Source: Anderseniella sp963700885
GTDB taxonomy: Bacteria > Pseudomonadota > Alphaproteobacteria > Rhizobiales > Aestuariivirgaceae
NCBI GenBank assembly: GCA_963700885.1
Contig: CAVOZJ010000022.1
Location: 124,001 to 188,000, forward strand
Direction: 5' to 3'
DNA length: 64,000 nucleotides
In this document: piece by piece, positions 56,972 to 64,000 of the stretch
Layout: the number at the start of each line of letters is the position of its first letter
Numbering within the stretch: position 1 is the stretch's first letter
The notes under the pieces: model-generated
What the model was told of the DNA's origin: nothing
Seen by the model: the letters and a program-made list of their open reading frames with translations, nothing else
Database searches by the model: none
Translations under genes and position numbers: made by a program

Positions 56972-58240
56972 CTATTTCAGTGTCGCCACGATCTCTTGCA
57001 TGGCGACCAGGAATTGCGAGACTTCCTGTTCACTATTGTAGTGACAAAGTGAAACCCGGATACAAGATGGCAGCCCCAGTGGTGTAAGAACATTGCCAGA
57101 ATAATGATCTGCCTTTCTGACGTGGGTGCGGATGCCCTTTTCATTCAAGGCGGCAACCACGTCCAGTGCGTCAACACCATCAACAGTCAGCGATACCAGT
57201 CCTTCGCGCGCCGGGTTGTCGACGCCGCCAATGATGGTCACGCCCGGCATTTCCGCCAGTCCTTTCAGATTGCCCACACCGTTCAGCATGGCATCGGTCA
57301 AGGAGTTCTCGTGGGCATGGATTGCGGCGGCGGCCGCTTCTATCCGGGTGCGCGGTACATCACTTTCCGTGAAATTGCCGCCCAGCCAGTCAAAATAATC
57401 CACCACGTCTGAAAACGTCGCATAGGCACCGGTATCGCGTGTGCCCAGTTCCCAGTTCTCAGCCGGTCCGCCAATCAGACCTTCACGCGGCAGAGCCGTC
57501 AGCCGGTCCGATGCCCAAGCAACACCATAGCCGTGGCGTGAAAACACCTTGTAGGGCGACACCACGTAACCATCCACGTTGCAGCCCTCGATATCAATGT
57601 GGCCATGACTGGCATGCTGAATACCATCGACAATGATGAAACAATCCGGCGCCACTTTGCGAATAGCGGCAGAAACATTGGCAACATCCACCGACATTCC
57701 GGTAACCGGAGAGGTATGAAGAATGGTGGCAACCCGCACATCCGGCGTGACATGCCGGGCATAATCCTCCGCTGTCACTGTCCCGGTCGCGTCGTCATGG
57801 CGAACCGCCACATATGGCTTGCCGGTTACCTCAGCCCACCTTGTCGCAGCGCTGCGGGACGCCGGGTGTTCCAGCGTAGATCCCAGAACAACACCCCCCT
57901 GCTCAGCTCCCACTATCGCTGTCCTGATCAGGCGGAACAATAGTTCGGTTCCGCTTTCCCCGACAAAAAACTGTCCGTCTTTTACATTGAACAGGGTCCT
58001 CATCCTGGACTTCGAAGCGTTGATGGTGTCTGTCAATTGATGTGATGCTGGATTATCGCGGCCCTGGTTGTCTGGAATGGCAGCAAATTTCGCCGATGTG
58101 GCGACTACCGATTTGAGCGTCAGTGCGCCGCCAGCATTCTCAAAAAACACCCGCGGCCCCTGAAACGGGCACGTGTCTACGTGGGCAAACCTGTCTCGCA
58201 CCTGGTCCAGAAGACCAGCTTTTTCAGCAATCATTCTCAT
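56972..58240 (-). CDS. Cysteine desulfurase-like class V aminotransferase
   Basis: 422 aa PLP-dependent protein of the VC1184-type branch of cysteine desulfurase-like enzymes. The PLP lysine is in VVSPYKVFSRHG near residue 230, preceded by DGIQHASHGHIDI, the PLP-ring Asp region. The N-terminal pattern FENAGGALTLKSVV is typical. The real substrate of this branch is not known; it may be a desulfurase, lyase or decarboxylase. It sits between the NYN gene and smpB on the smpB strand. Confidence 0.88.
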   Translation of the reverse strand: MRMIAEKAGLLDQVRDRFAHVDTCPFQGPRVFFENAGGALTLKSVVATSAKFAAIPDNQGRDNPASHQLTDTINASKSRMRTLFNVKDGQFFVGESGTELLFRLIRTAIVGAEQGGVVLGSTLEHPASRSAATRWAEVTGKPYVAVRHDDATGTVTAEDYARHVTPDVRVATILHTSPVTGMSVDVANVSAAIRKVAPDCFIIVDGIQHASHGHIDIEGCNVDGYVVSPYKVFSRHGYGVAWASDRLTALPREGLIGGPAENWELGTRDTGAYATFSDVVDYFDWLGGNFTESDVPRTRIEAAAAAIHAHENSLTDAMLNGVGNLKGLAEMPGVTIIGGVDNPAREGLVSLTVDGVDALDVVAALNEKGIRTHVRKADHYSGNVLTPLGLPSCIRVSLCHYNSEQEVSQFLVAMQEIVATLK

Positions 58241-58266
58241 ACTCCGTAAAACAGGACGGCGTGACC

Positions 58267-58755
58267 CTAGCCTCTTTCGCGCATCAACCGTGCCTTGTCA
58301 CGTTGCCAGTCGCGCTTTTTTTCCGTCTCGCGCTTGTCGTGAATTTTTTTGCCCTTGGCAAGCGCGATTTCCAGTTTCACCCGGCCACGTTCATTGAAGT
58401 AGATTTTCAGCGGTATGATGGTCAGCCCTTCCCTGTCAATCGCCTGGCCAAGCCGGGCGATTTCACGTGAATGAGCCAACAGTTTACGGATACGGCGGGG
58501 TTCATGGTTGAATCGGTTGCCCTGGTTGTATTCCGGGATATGCGCGTTGATCCACCACAACTCGCCGTTCTTTACCTGGACATAGCTTTCCGCAATGGTG
58601 GCCTTTGAAGCGCGTAGCGACTTGACCTCGGTGCCGGTCAACATGACACCGACTTCAAGATTGTCCATGATTTCATAGTCAAACCGCGCTCGCCGGTTGT
58701 CAGCTATGACCGGGTTGCCGGAGCGCCGTTTCGCGCCACCACTTTTGGAAGACAT
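58267..58755 (-). CDS. smpB: SsrA-binding protein
   Basis: 162 aa with the SmpB OB fold. VIADNRRARFDYEI, LTGTEVKSLRASKATIAESYV and the basic tail with KGKKIHDKRETEKKRDW are diagnostic. It brings tmRNA to stalled ribosomes. I did not find the two-piece alphaproteobacterial tmRNA gene in the window. It lies 22 bases after dapA. Confidence 0.97.
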   Translation of the reverse strand: MSSKSGGAKRRSGNPVIADNRRARFDYEIMDNLEVGVMLTGTEVKSLRASKATIAESYVQVKNGELWWINAHIPEYNQGNRFNHEPRRIRKLLAHSREIARLGQAIDREGLTIIPLKIYFNERGRVKLEIALAKGKKIHDKRETEKKRDWQRDKARLMRERG

Positions 58756-58777
58756 GTTCTGGCACCCACTATCACAA

Positions 58778-59668
58778 TCAGTTCAACAGGCCGGCATGAA
58801 CCATTGCCGCCTTGACCTGTTGACGTGCGCCTTCGGTGGCCGGCAAGATCGGCAAGCGAGCATCTTCAAGTGCATGGCCCAGCAGGCTCACTGCATATTT
58901 GACCGGCGAAGGGCTGGTTTCACAGAACAGGGCAGAATGCAGTGGCATCAAACGGTCCTGAATGGTTAGCGCCTTGGCATAATCCCCGGCCAGGGTCGCT
59001 TCCTGGAATTCTGCACACAGGCGCGGCGCAACATTTGCGGTTACCGAAATGCATCCTGTCCCGCCATGCGCGTTGAATGCCAGCGCTGTTCCGTCTTCAC
59101 CGGACAACTGGATGAACTTTTCACCCGACGCAAGGCGCTGCAGCGATGGTCGTGCAAGATCGGCCGTCGCATCCTTGGTGCCGATCACGTTGGCAAAATC
59201 CCTTGCAAGCCGCGCCAGGGTATTGACTGAAATCTCAGCTACTGTGCGGCCGGGCACATTATATACAAACACGGGCAGCGACGGCACTGCTCTTGCCACT
59301 GCAGCAAAGTGCTCATACAGGCCTTCCTGGGTAGGCTTGTTGTAATAAGGTACCACGGAAAGCGCTGCATCAGCCCCGGCCTGATGGGCGTGAACCGTAA
59401 AATCAACAGCCTCGGCAGTGGAATTCGAACCCGTACCGGCAATAACCGGAATGCGACCGGCTGATGTTTCAACGGCAATCTCGACAACACGCTTGTGCTC
59501 ATCGTGGCTGAGTGTTGGTGATTCCCCGGTTGTGCCAACAGGAACAATACCGTGGGTGCCTTCCGCGATATGCCACTCGATGAGTTTGCGAAACGCGGCT
59601 TCATCCACTTTGCCATTCTTGAACGGTGTAATAAGTGCGGGAAAAGAGCCGTGAAAGCGTGCGTCCAT
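58778..59668 (-). CDS. dapA: 4-hydroxy-tetrahydrodipicolinate synthase
   Basis: 296 aa TIM-barrel aldolase of lysine and meso-diaminopimelate synthesis. The pyruvate Schiff-base Lys165 (VIGTKDATAD), the Tyr136-Arg141 region (FVYNVPGRT) and GTTGE at 46-50 are present. It is followed immediately by smpB and diverges from the transglycosylase gene, the usual alphaproteobacterial order. Confidence 0.96.
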   Translation of the reverse strand: MDARFHGSFPALITPFKNGKVDEAAFRKLIEWHIAEGTHGIVPVGTTGESPTLSHDEHKRVVEIAVETSAGRIPVIAGTGSNSTAEAVDFTVHAHQAGADAALSVVPYYNKPTQEGLYEHFAAVARAVPSLPVFVYNVPGRTVAEISVNTLARLARDFANVIGTKDATADLARPSLQRLASGEKFIQLSGEDGTALAFNAHGGTGCISVTANVAPRLCAEFQEATLAGDYAKALTIQDRLMPLHSALFCETSPSPVKYAVSLLGHALEDARLPILPATEGARQQVKAAMVHAGLLN

Positions 59669-60057
59669 TTCGAAACCTCAACAATTCGTAAAACATATTG
59701 CGCTACACAACACAGGCATTCCATGTGCGTACTCAATCAACCCGGCCCAATGTCCTTAACCCAGGCGCGGCACCATAGACCCGCTATTGCAGTGCGGCAA
59801 CCGAAAGGTTCCGGGGCAACGGCCACATGGCAGCCGCAATCTGCGGTTAGTCGTTTGTGCCGCAAAGTAAGCATGCAGCCCCATAAGCGGGGTGGGAAAC
59901 GATGACAGAAAACGCATGCAGGTTTGCGACCGCAACTTGCTCAATCACTTTGAGTGCAGCGAGAGATCAGATTTTTGACCGGTTTGATCAAAATTCACCC
60001 CGGTCGACAACAGAATCAAGGTAACTGTTCCCGGTTTCAGAACGGCACGAGGACGGC
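59669..60057. other. Divergent intergenic region between dapA and the transglycosylase gene
   Basis: 389 bases that must hold the promoters of both genes. I see no RNA gene and no credible ORF. A small palindrome around TTTTTGACCGGTTTGATCAAAA near 59970-59992 is faintly similar to the first hairpin of the dispersed element but too diverged to call. Confidence 0.5.
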
Positions 60058-62229
60058 ATGGACTACAAATCTTCAGGGAATTTGACATATTGGCGAGCGG
60101 CACTCGCCGGTGCACTGGGCCTTGCAATTGCAGGCAGCCATGCCGGACCGGCGGCAGCGCGCAGCTCAAGTGTGTCGGAACAACCTTCAACTCAGGAGCT
60201 TGTAACCACCGGCAACACGCGCTCACAGCCCGGCAACCAGTCTGTTTCTGTCGAAGCGCTGAGAGCAGCGCTGAAAAAGGACTGGCAGGCTGCGTTCGAT
60301 CTTGCTGCCAGGTCGCAGGACCAGGCGACACTGAAAGCGGTAGAATGGCTCTATATTCGCAAAAGCCCTACTGATGCGGGGGCTGAGCGGATCATGAATT
60401 TTGTTGCTGCGAACCCGGACTGGCCAGCCACAACACCCCTGACCCGGATGGCGGAAGCCATTCTGGCCAGAGAAACCACTCCCATTGATTCTGTTGCCCG
60501 CCACTTCAATCGTTTCACTCCGATCTCCTCCCAGGGTCATGTCGCCTATGCCCGGCTGGCGCTGGCTCGCGGCGACAAGACAACAGCAGCAGATTCGATC
60601 AGGACGGCGTGGTCGAACCCTCAATTGGCGCCTCACCTAGTAAAGCAGATCATCAGCGATTACCGCCACCTGTTAAACAGGTCCGATCACGAGGCCCGCA
60701 TGTGGGCGCTGGTGATGGCGCAGGAAACGAATGCCGCAATTCAGGCTGCCGGGTATGTCTCAAAGGCACATGCAGACGCAGCCAGGACTGCCCAGGCTTT
60801 GATCCGGCGCAAGAGTACCGGTCCTGAACATTACAAGAAACTGCCTGCCGAATTCCGCAACCGGCCGCCCATGGTGTACGCCTATGCCCGTTGGTTGCGG
60901 CGCAAGGACAGGCACGCTGAAGCGTTCCAGATGCTGAAACAGGCACCGGCTACACATGCTGCCCAGATTGATCCTGACCAGTGGTTTGTCGAAAAACGCC
61001 TTGCTGCACGCAACATGGCTGGTCCGCAGTACAAAAAGGCCTGGCCGGGCATATACAAGATGATGGCGGCACACGGCTACACCTCCGGCAATCAGTTCAT
61101 CGAAGGCGAATTCCTCGCCGGCTGGTATGCCCTGCGCAAACTCTCTGATCCGGGCAAGGCCGCCGTGCATTTCAAGCGAATTACCGAAGCCGCAACAACT
61201 CGCACAGATGGATCACGCGGGTGGTACTGGCTTGGCCGCGCGCGCGCGGCAAAAGGAGAAAGCGGCCGCGCTGAAGAAGCCTATCGCATGGCAGCAGCCT
61301 CGCCGACCCTGTTTTACGGTCAGTTGGCATTGGGAAAGCTCGGGCAAGGCAACAATCCGCTCAAAATAAGCACCGGGAATGCAACCGTTGCGGCAAAGCA
61401 GAGCGTTGAATCGGTTGAGATATTCCGGGCGGCGCGTTTGATTGCCCAGGCCGGTGGTGACACGCAGATATTGCCGTTCATGTTCCCCATTGCACGAGCC
61501 ATAAAATCCCATGATGAAGCCGCCGCCGCCATTGACCACATACACACCCATGCTGGTCACTTTGCAGCAATCAGGCTGGCCAAGGCATTCGGCAGTCTGG
61601 AGATCGACATCGATAACTGGGCCTATCCGGTAAACGCCATGCCCGAGTGGAAGACCATCAACAGGAAGGTGGAGCGCTCGGTCGTTATGGGGCTGTCCAG
61701 GCAGGAAAGCGAATTCAATGCTACGGCCGGCAGTCACGCCGGCGCCAAAGGGCTGATGCAGATCATGCCAGGAACCGGGCGGCTGATCGCCAGGCAGTAC
61801 AAGCTAGCCGGTTACAAGACTGACCATTTGACCTCCAGGCCTGATCTCAATGTATCAATGGGCGAGGCCTATCTCGGTGATATGATAGATGAATTCAAAG
61901 GTTCATACATAATGGGCTTTACCAGCTACAATGCAGGCCCGGGCAACACGATCAAATGGCTAAAGGCCTACGGAGATCCCCGCAAGGGTGAAATCGACGC
62001 TGTCGACTGGATTGAATCCATTCCGATTACCGAAACCCGGAAGTACGTTCAAAAAGTGATGCAGAACGTGCATGTTTATCGAACCAGGCTCGGGCACCGC
62101 AAGCACACCATGCATGCCGACATCAACCGGGGCGGCAGTTCGCCCTCTGTCGCCTCTTCCAACGACACACCGGCTTCAGGCTGCGGCGAGGGCAAGCAGA
62201 CAATTGCTTCACTGATTTCCGGCTGCTAG
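60058..62229 (+). CDS. slt: Soluble lytic murein transglycosylase
   Basis: 723 aa. A signal peptide covers about residues 1-34 (ends GPAAA). A long alpha-helical region made of repeated helices (about 60-520) leads to the family 1 transglycosylase domain with catalytic Glu550 (SRQESEF), GAKGLMQIMPGTG and FTSYNAGPG. It cuts glycan strands of peptidoglycan in the periplasm. The stop codon TAG at 62227 is also the first triplet of repeat copy D. Confidence 0.94.
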   Translation: MDYKSSGNLTYWRAALAGALGLAIAGSHAGPAAARSSSVSEQPSTQELVTTGNTRSQPGNQSVSVEALRAALKKDWQAAFDLAARSQDQATLKAVEWLYIRKSPTDAGAERIMNFVAANPDWPATTPLTRMAEAILARETTPIDSVARHFNRFTPISSQGHVAYARLALARGDKTTAADSIRTAWSNPQLAPHLVKQIISDYRHLLNRSDHEARMWALVMAQETNAAIQAAGYVSKAHADAARTAQALIRRKSTGPEHYKKLPAEFRNRPPMVYAYARWLRRKDRHAEAFQMLKQAPATHAAQIDPDQWFVEKRLAARNMAGPQYKKAWPGIYKMMAAHGYTSGNQFIEGEFLAGWYALRKLSDPGKAAVHFKRITEAATTRTDGSRGWYWLGRARAAKGESGRAEEAYRMAAASPTLFYGQLALGKLGQGNNPLKISTGNATVAAKQSVESVEIFRAARLIAQAGGDTQILPFMFPIARAIKSHDEAAAAIDHIHTHAGHFAAIRLAKAFGSLEIDIDNWAYPVNAMPEWKTINRKVERSVVMGLSRQESEFNATAGSHAGAKGLMQIMPGTGRLIARQYKLAGYKTDHLTSRPDLNVSMGEAYLGDMIDEFKGSYIMGFTSYNAGPGNTIKWLKAYGDPRKGEIDAVDWIESIPITETRKYVQKVMQNVHVYRTRLGHRKHTMHADINRGGSSPSVASSNDTPASGCGEGKQTIASLISGC

Positions 62230-62270
62230 GTCAGCATGGTTTCTGAGTGAACCGATCAGAAACCGGGAAC
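62227..62270 (+). repeat. Dispersed intergenic element, half-copy D
   Basis: TAGGTCAGCATGG followed by a perfect nine-base stem GGTTTCTGA / TCAGAAACC (62238-62264) matches the first hairpin of the element. The opening TAG is the slt stop. The second hairpin is absent. It could act as a terminator for the convergent gene pair. Confidence 0.6.
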
Positions 62271-62277
62271 AATACAT

Positions 62278-62949
62278 TTACCTGGCCTTTTTGGCTGGCT
62301 TGCGATCCGCTGATCTGGCTTTGCCGGGATTGCCATAGCGTTTGTTGAACTGATCCATGTCATCAGCGGCCAGAAGTTTGCACTGGGCAATCCACTCGTC
62401 ACGCTCAATGCGGCCCTTGAAGCGCAAGTGTTCGTCAACCCAGGCAACCTGATCCCTGCCCCATCCGGCAATCTGGTCAAAGTGGAAAAAGCCAAGTCCA
62501 TGCAGGGTTTTTTCCAGTTTCGGACCAACCCCTGAAATCATTTGCAACTTGTCGGGTTTGCCGCCGCGGGCGCCCGGCAAACCCTTGGGACGCAAGGGTT
62601 TACCTGTCGAAACAGGTTCAGCAGCATTCTTCGAGGCGGGTCCGGAACTGACCGCCTTGGTGGCAGATGTCGCCTCCCTGACGGGCGCGGCCGGCTTTTC
62701 AGATTCAGGTCTGCTTTCCGGCCCACTCGCCGAACCAGGCTCCACCCGGGTCATTTTTTCAGGAGCCGCCATTGTCTCGGCTGCACTGGCTCTTGCTGGC
62801 TTTGCCGGAGTTGACTTTCCTGTACCCGTCATGGTGCGGATCAGACAACCCAGAATGCAACCTATCATGAAAACAAGCAGCAACAAAAGCAGTAGTTGAA
62901 GTGCGAGATGCGGCATAGTCCAGTTTCCCTCTGATTCTGATTCAGTCAC
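62278..62949 (-). CDS. Membrane-anchored helix-hairpin-helix protein
   Basis: 223 aa. One N-terminal membrane helix (about residues 13-38, LALQLLLLLLLVFMIGCILGCL), a long Ala/Pro/Glu/Ser-rich linker (about 45-130) and a C-terminal domain (about 133-205: MISGVGPKLEKTLHGLGFF ... RFKGRIERDEWIAQCK). The C-terminal domain is clearly homologous to the extension of S2 at 33125. Its GxGPxLxxxL core is a helix-hairpin-helix, which usually binds nucleic acid. The role is unknown; it may tether nucleic acid or ribosomes to the membrane. Confidence 0.8.
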   Translation of the reverse strand: MTESESEGNWTMPHLALQLLLLLLLVFMIGCILGCLIRTMTGTGKSTPAKPARASAAETMAAPEKMTRVEPGSASGPESRPESEKPAAPVREATSATKAVSSGPASKNAAEPVSTGKPLRPKGLPGARGGKPDKLQMISGVGPKLEKTLHGLGFFHFDQIAGWGRDQVAWVDEHLRFKGRIERDEWIAQCKLLAADDMDQFNKRYGNPGKARSADRKPAKKAR

Positions 62950-63028
62950 TGCCCGGCCGGCTGTTTTCCGGCTCTATCAATCAAAAACCTTGAATCTGCC
63001 CGGTTCCAACAGGCAGAATCAACCAATC

Positions 63029-63154
63029 TTAATTGAGATCTGCGCTACGGCATGTCACCCAGCCAACTATAATCCCCAGCGCCAGCGCTGCCGCCAACCA
63101 GTACCAGTTATGGTTGGCAACAGCCATTGTGTCATTGAAATTCCAGGCATTCAT
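63029..63154 (-). CDS. Small single-span membrane protein
   Basis: 41 aa with one membrane segment (WYWLAAALALGIIVGWVTC, about residues 17-35). The ATG at 63154 is preceded by GAGGGA with a nine-base spacing. It lies 79 bases upstream of the membrane-anchored helix-hairpin-helix gene, on the same strand, so they may form a two-gene operon. I recognise no family. The hydrophobic pattern and the ribosome binding site support it. Confidence 0.5.
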   Translation of the reverse strand: MNAWNFNDTMAVANHNWYWLAAALALGIIVGWVTCRSADLN

Positions 63155-64000
63155 CGGTCAATTCCCTCGGTTCAGGACCCTCTAATTCGTGCGCCGGTTG
63201 GCTGCGCGGCCCTTTCGGGTTCCAATTCTGGTATTCAGATGGCTTTCACCATGGCCGGCAGCGGTTATATTATCCGTCCTGACGCCGCGAGCAAGCTGTG
63301 AGTCACCTGCTGCTCGCTCAATGCCTGATTGTAACTGCCGGGCGGTTGCCAGTCTGCGTGGCCACCGGTTGCCACTGCAGTCACTGGTGAATCAGGGATC
63401 CCTGCCCGGTTTTAGGCTTTTGCTGGAAATTTCAACAGTCAGTTTCCTGGCTTCACTTTCTGGCCAGCGCATTTTCATGGAGGATCGTAGCGAACACCCG
63501 GAAACCTTGTGGACAACCGGAAACGCTGGCGGAATTTTTTCCACAGCCTCTGTTACAGACTGCCGCCTGTGGGCAGCAGCGGCCGCTGTCTATCCATATG
63601 GCAACATCGCCTGCGGCACTTTTTCCTGAACCCGTTTTATTCCAACACGAATTTACCTGTCAGCTTTCACCGAACCAAAGTTGTCCGGTCTCGTCTTCAG
63701 CTATTTGTACCGGTTGCGGCCCTCGAATCGCAAAACAACGTGCCGATTGCCCGTTCTCTCCCCATGGAATCACGCACTGAATTCCCGCGCGCAACGCCCA
63801 GAAATGAGCTGTCCACACGGTCGTGTGGCACCTTTCATCCCCTACACACAGCAAGTTGTCGTAGGTCCCGGCTTTGCGGCCTGCCTGCAGAATTCCGCAC
63901 AGATATGGCTTGATGGTTTGCTGGCCGCTGGCAGCACTGGTGACACAGCGCGACCCATGAAAGTTTTCAATAATTGGCTGATTTTTGCCGTTTTAAACAA
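63155..64000. other. Right-end region without a supported gene
   Basis: 846 bases at the right edge. Several open frames exist, but none has a ribosome binding site, a known family or a convincing composition. A minus-strand frame ending at 63660 is open for about 110 codons and has somewhat coding-like codons, but has no good start. TTTTCCACA at 63536-63544 and TTGTGGACAA at about 63508 resemble DnaA boxes, too few to call an origin. Confidence 0.4.

Noticed and set aside
59421..59436. GATTCGAAC-like sequences suggesting a tRNA T-arm (also near 33660)
   Set aside because: They lie within dapA and rpsB coding sequence and no cloverleaf can be formed around them.
58241..62277. tmRNA (two-piece ssrA) expected near smpB
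   Set aside because: I looked for the tag reading frame and a T-arm in the gaps and found neither; the gene is probably elsewhere.
62970..63015. A further copy of the dispersed element near the 63029 ORF
   Set aside because: Only a short stretch (ATCAATCAAAAACC, then TTGAATCTG) resembles the element; hairpin arms are not conserved.
63189..63629. Plus-strand 146-codon open frame
   Set aside because: Composition rich in Ser, Arg and Ala without domain, start signal or neighbours; looks like an accidental open frame.
63500..63830. DnaA-box-like sequences (TTTTCCACA, TTGTGGACAA, TGTCCACA) suggesting a replication origin
   Set aside because: Only one strict match and two weak ones, with no AT-rich unwinding region or origin-associated genes; one similar box also occurs by chance near 16710.
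63660..63993. Minus-strand open frame of about 110 codons at the right edge
   Set aside because: No start codon with a ribosome binding site, no recognised family, and it may be truncated or accidental. Codon use is only mildly coding-like.

Overview
The window reads as chromosomal DNA of a marine or halotolerant alphaproteobacterium, probably of the Hyphomicrobiales (Rhizobiales) or a close relative. The evidence is gene order: trpE / trpGDC-moaC-moeA-lexA / comEC / gltX-gltA; rpsB-tsf-pyrH-frr-uppS-cdsA-dxr-rseP-bamA-fabZ; dnaE-lolD-lolC-proS; mce-recO-era-rnc-lepB-acpS-pyrE-rsh-rpoZ; and smpB-dapA-slt are classic alphaproteobacterial neighbourhoods. The LexA gene also has an alphaproteobacterial GTTC-N7-GTTC SOS box. 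I saw no tRNA or rRNA gene, CRISPR array, insertion sequence or prophage.

1-10059: an ectoine/hydroxyectoine uptake and catabolism island laid out as in Ruegeria and Sinorhizobium: ssd (cut by the left edge) and asuR leftward; enuR, uehABC, usp, eutA, eutB, eutC, eutD and eutE rightward. The hydrolase gene eutD, which should open the ectoine ring, has lost about 300 internal codons and is an 80-codon in-frame remnant.

10060-23086: small unknown ORFs, then tryptophan synthesis genes coupled to molybdenum-cofactor genes, lexA, comEC (opposite strand), gltX and gltA. 23119-34231 (leftward): fabZ, bamA, rseP, dxr, cdsA, uppS, frr, pyrH, tsf and rpsB, i.e. ribosome assembly feeding into undecaprenyl, phospholipid, isoprenoid and outer-membrane assembly. 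The lipid A genes lpxD, lpxA, lpxI and lpxB that normally flank fabZ here are absent.

34465-41917: a small membrane ORF, then three genes broken by indels (a DUF2339 membrane protein, dnaE with about fifteen frameshifts, and an acetylpolyamine/HDAC-family amidohydrolase). The errors stop sharply at both sides of about 35.1-41.1 kb, so I suspect poor consensus sequence rather than biology. 41914-54371 (leftward): lolD, lolC/E, proS, a DUF1467 protein, mce, recO, era, rnc, lepB, acpS, a DUF2062 protein, pyrE, rsh and rpoZ. 54614-63154: an ABM-like protein, folK, a NYN-domain protein, a cysteine-desulfurase-like protein, smpB, dapA, a soluble lytic transglycosylase, and a membrane-anchored helix-hairpin-helix protein whose C-terminal domain also appears fused to ribosomal protein S2. 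63155-64000 holds nothing I can support.

The most unusual signal not explained by genes is a dispersed intergenic element of about 105 bp made of two consecutive hairpins, in at least four full-length copies plus partial ones. Its outer TAG/CTAG end often supplies the stop codon of the adjoining gene (dxr, pyrE, rpoZ, slt).
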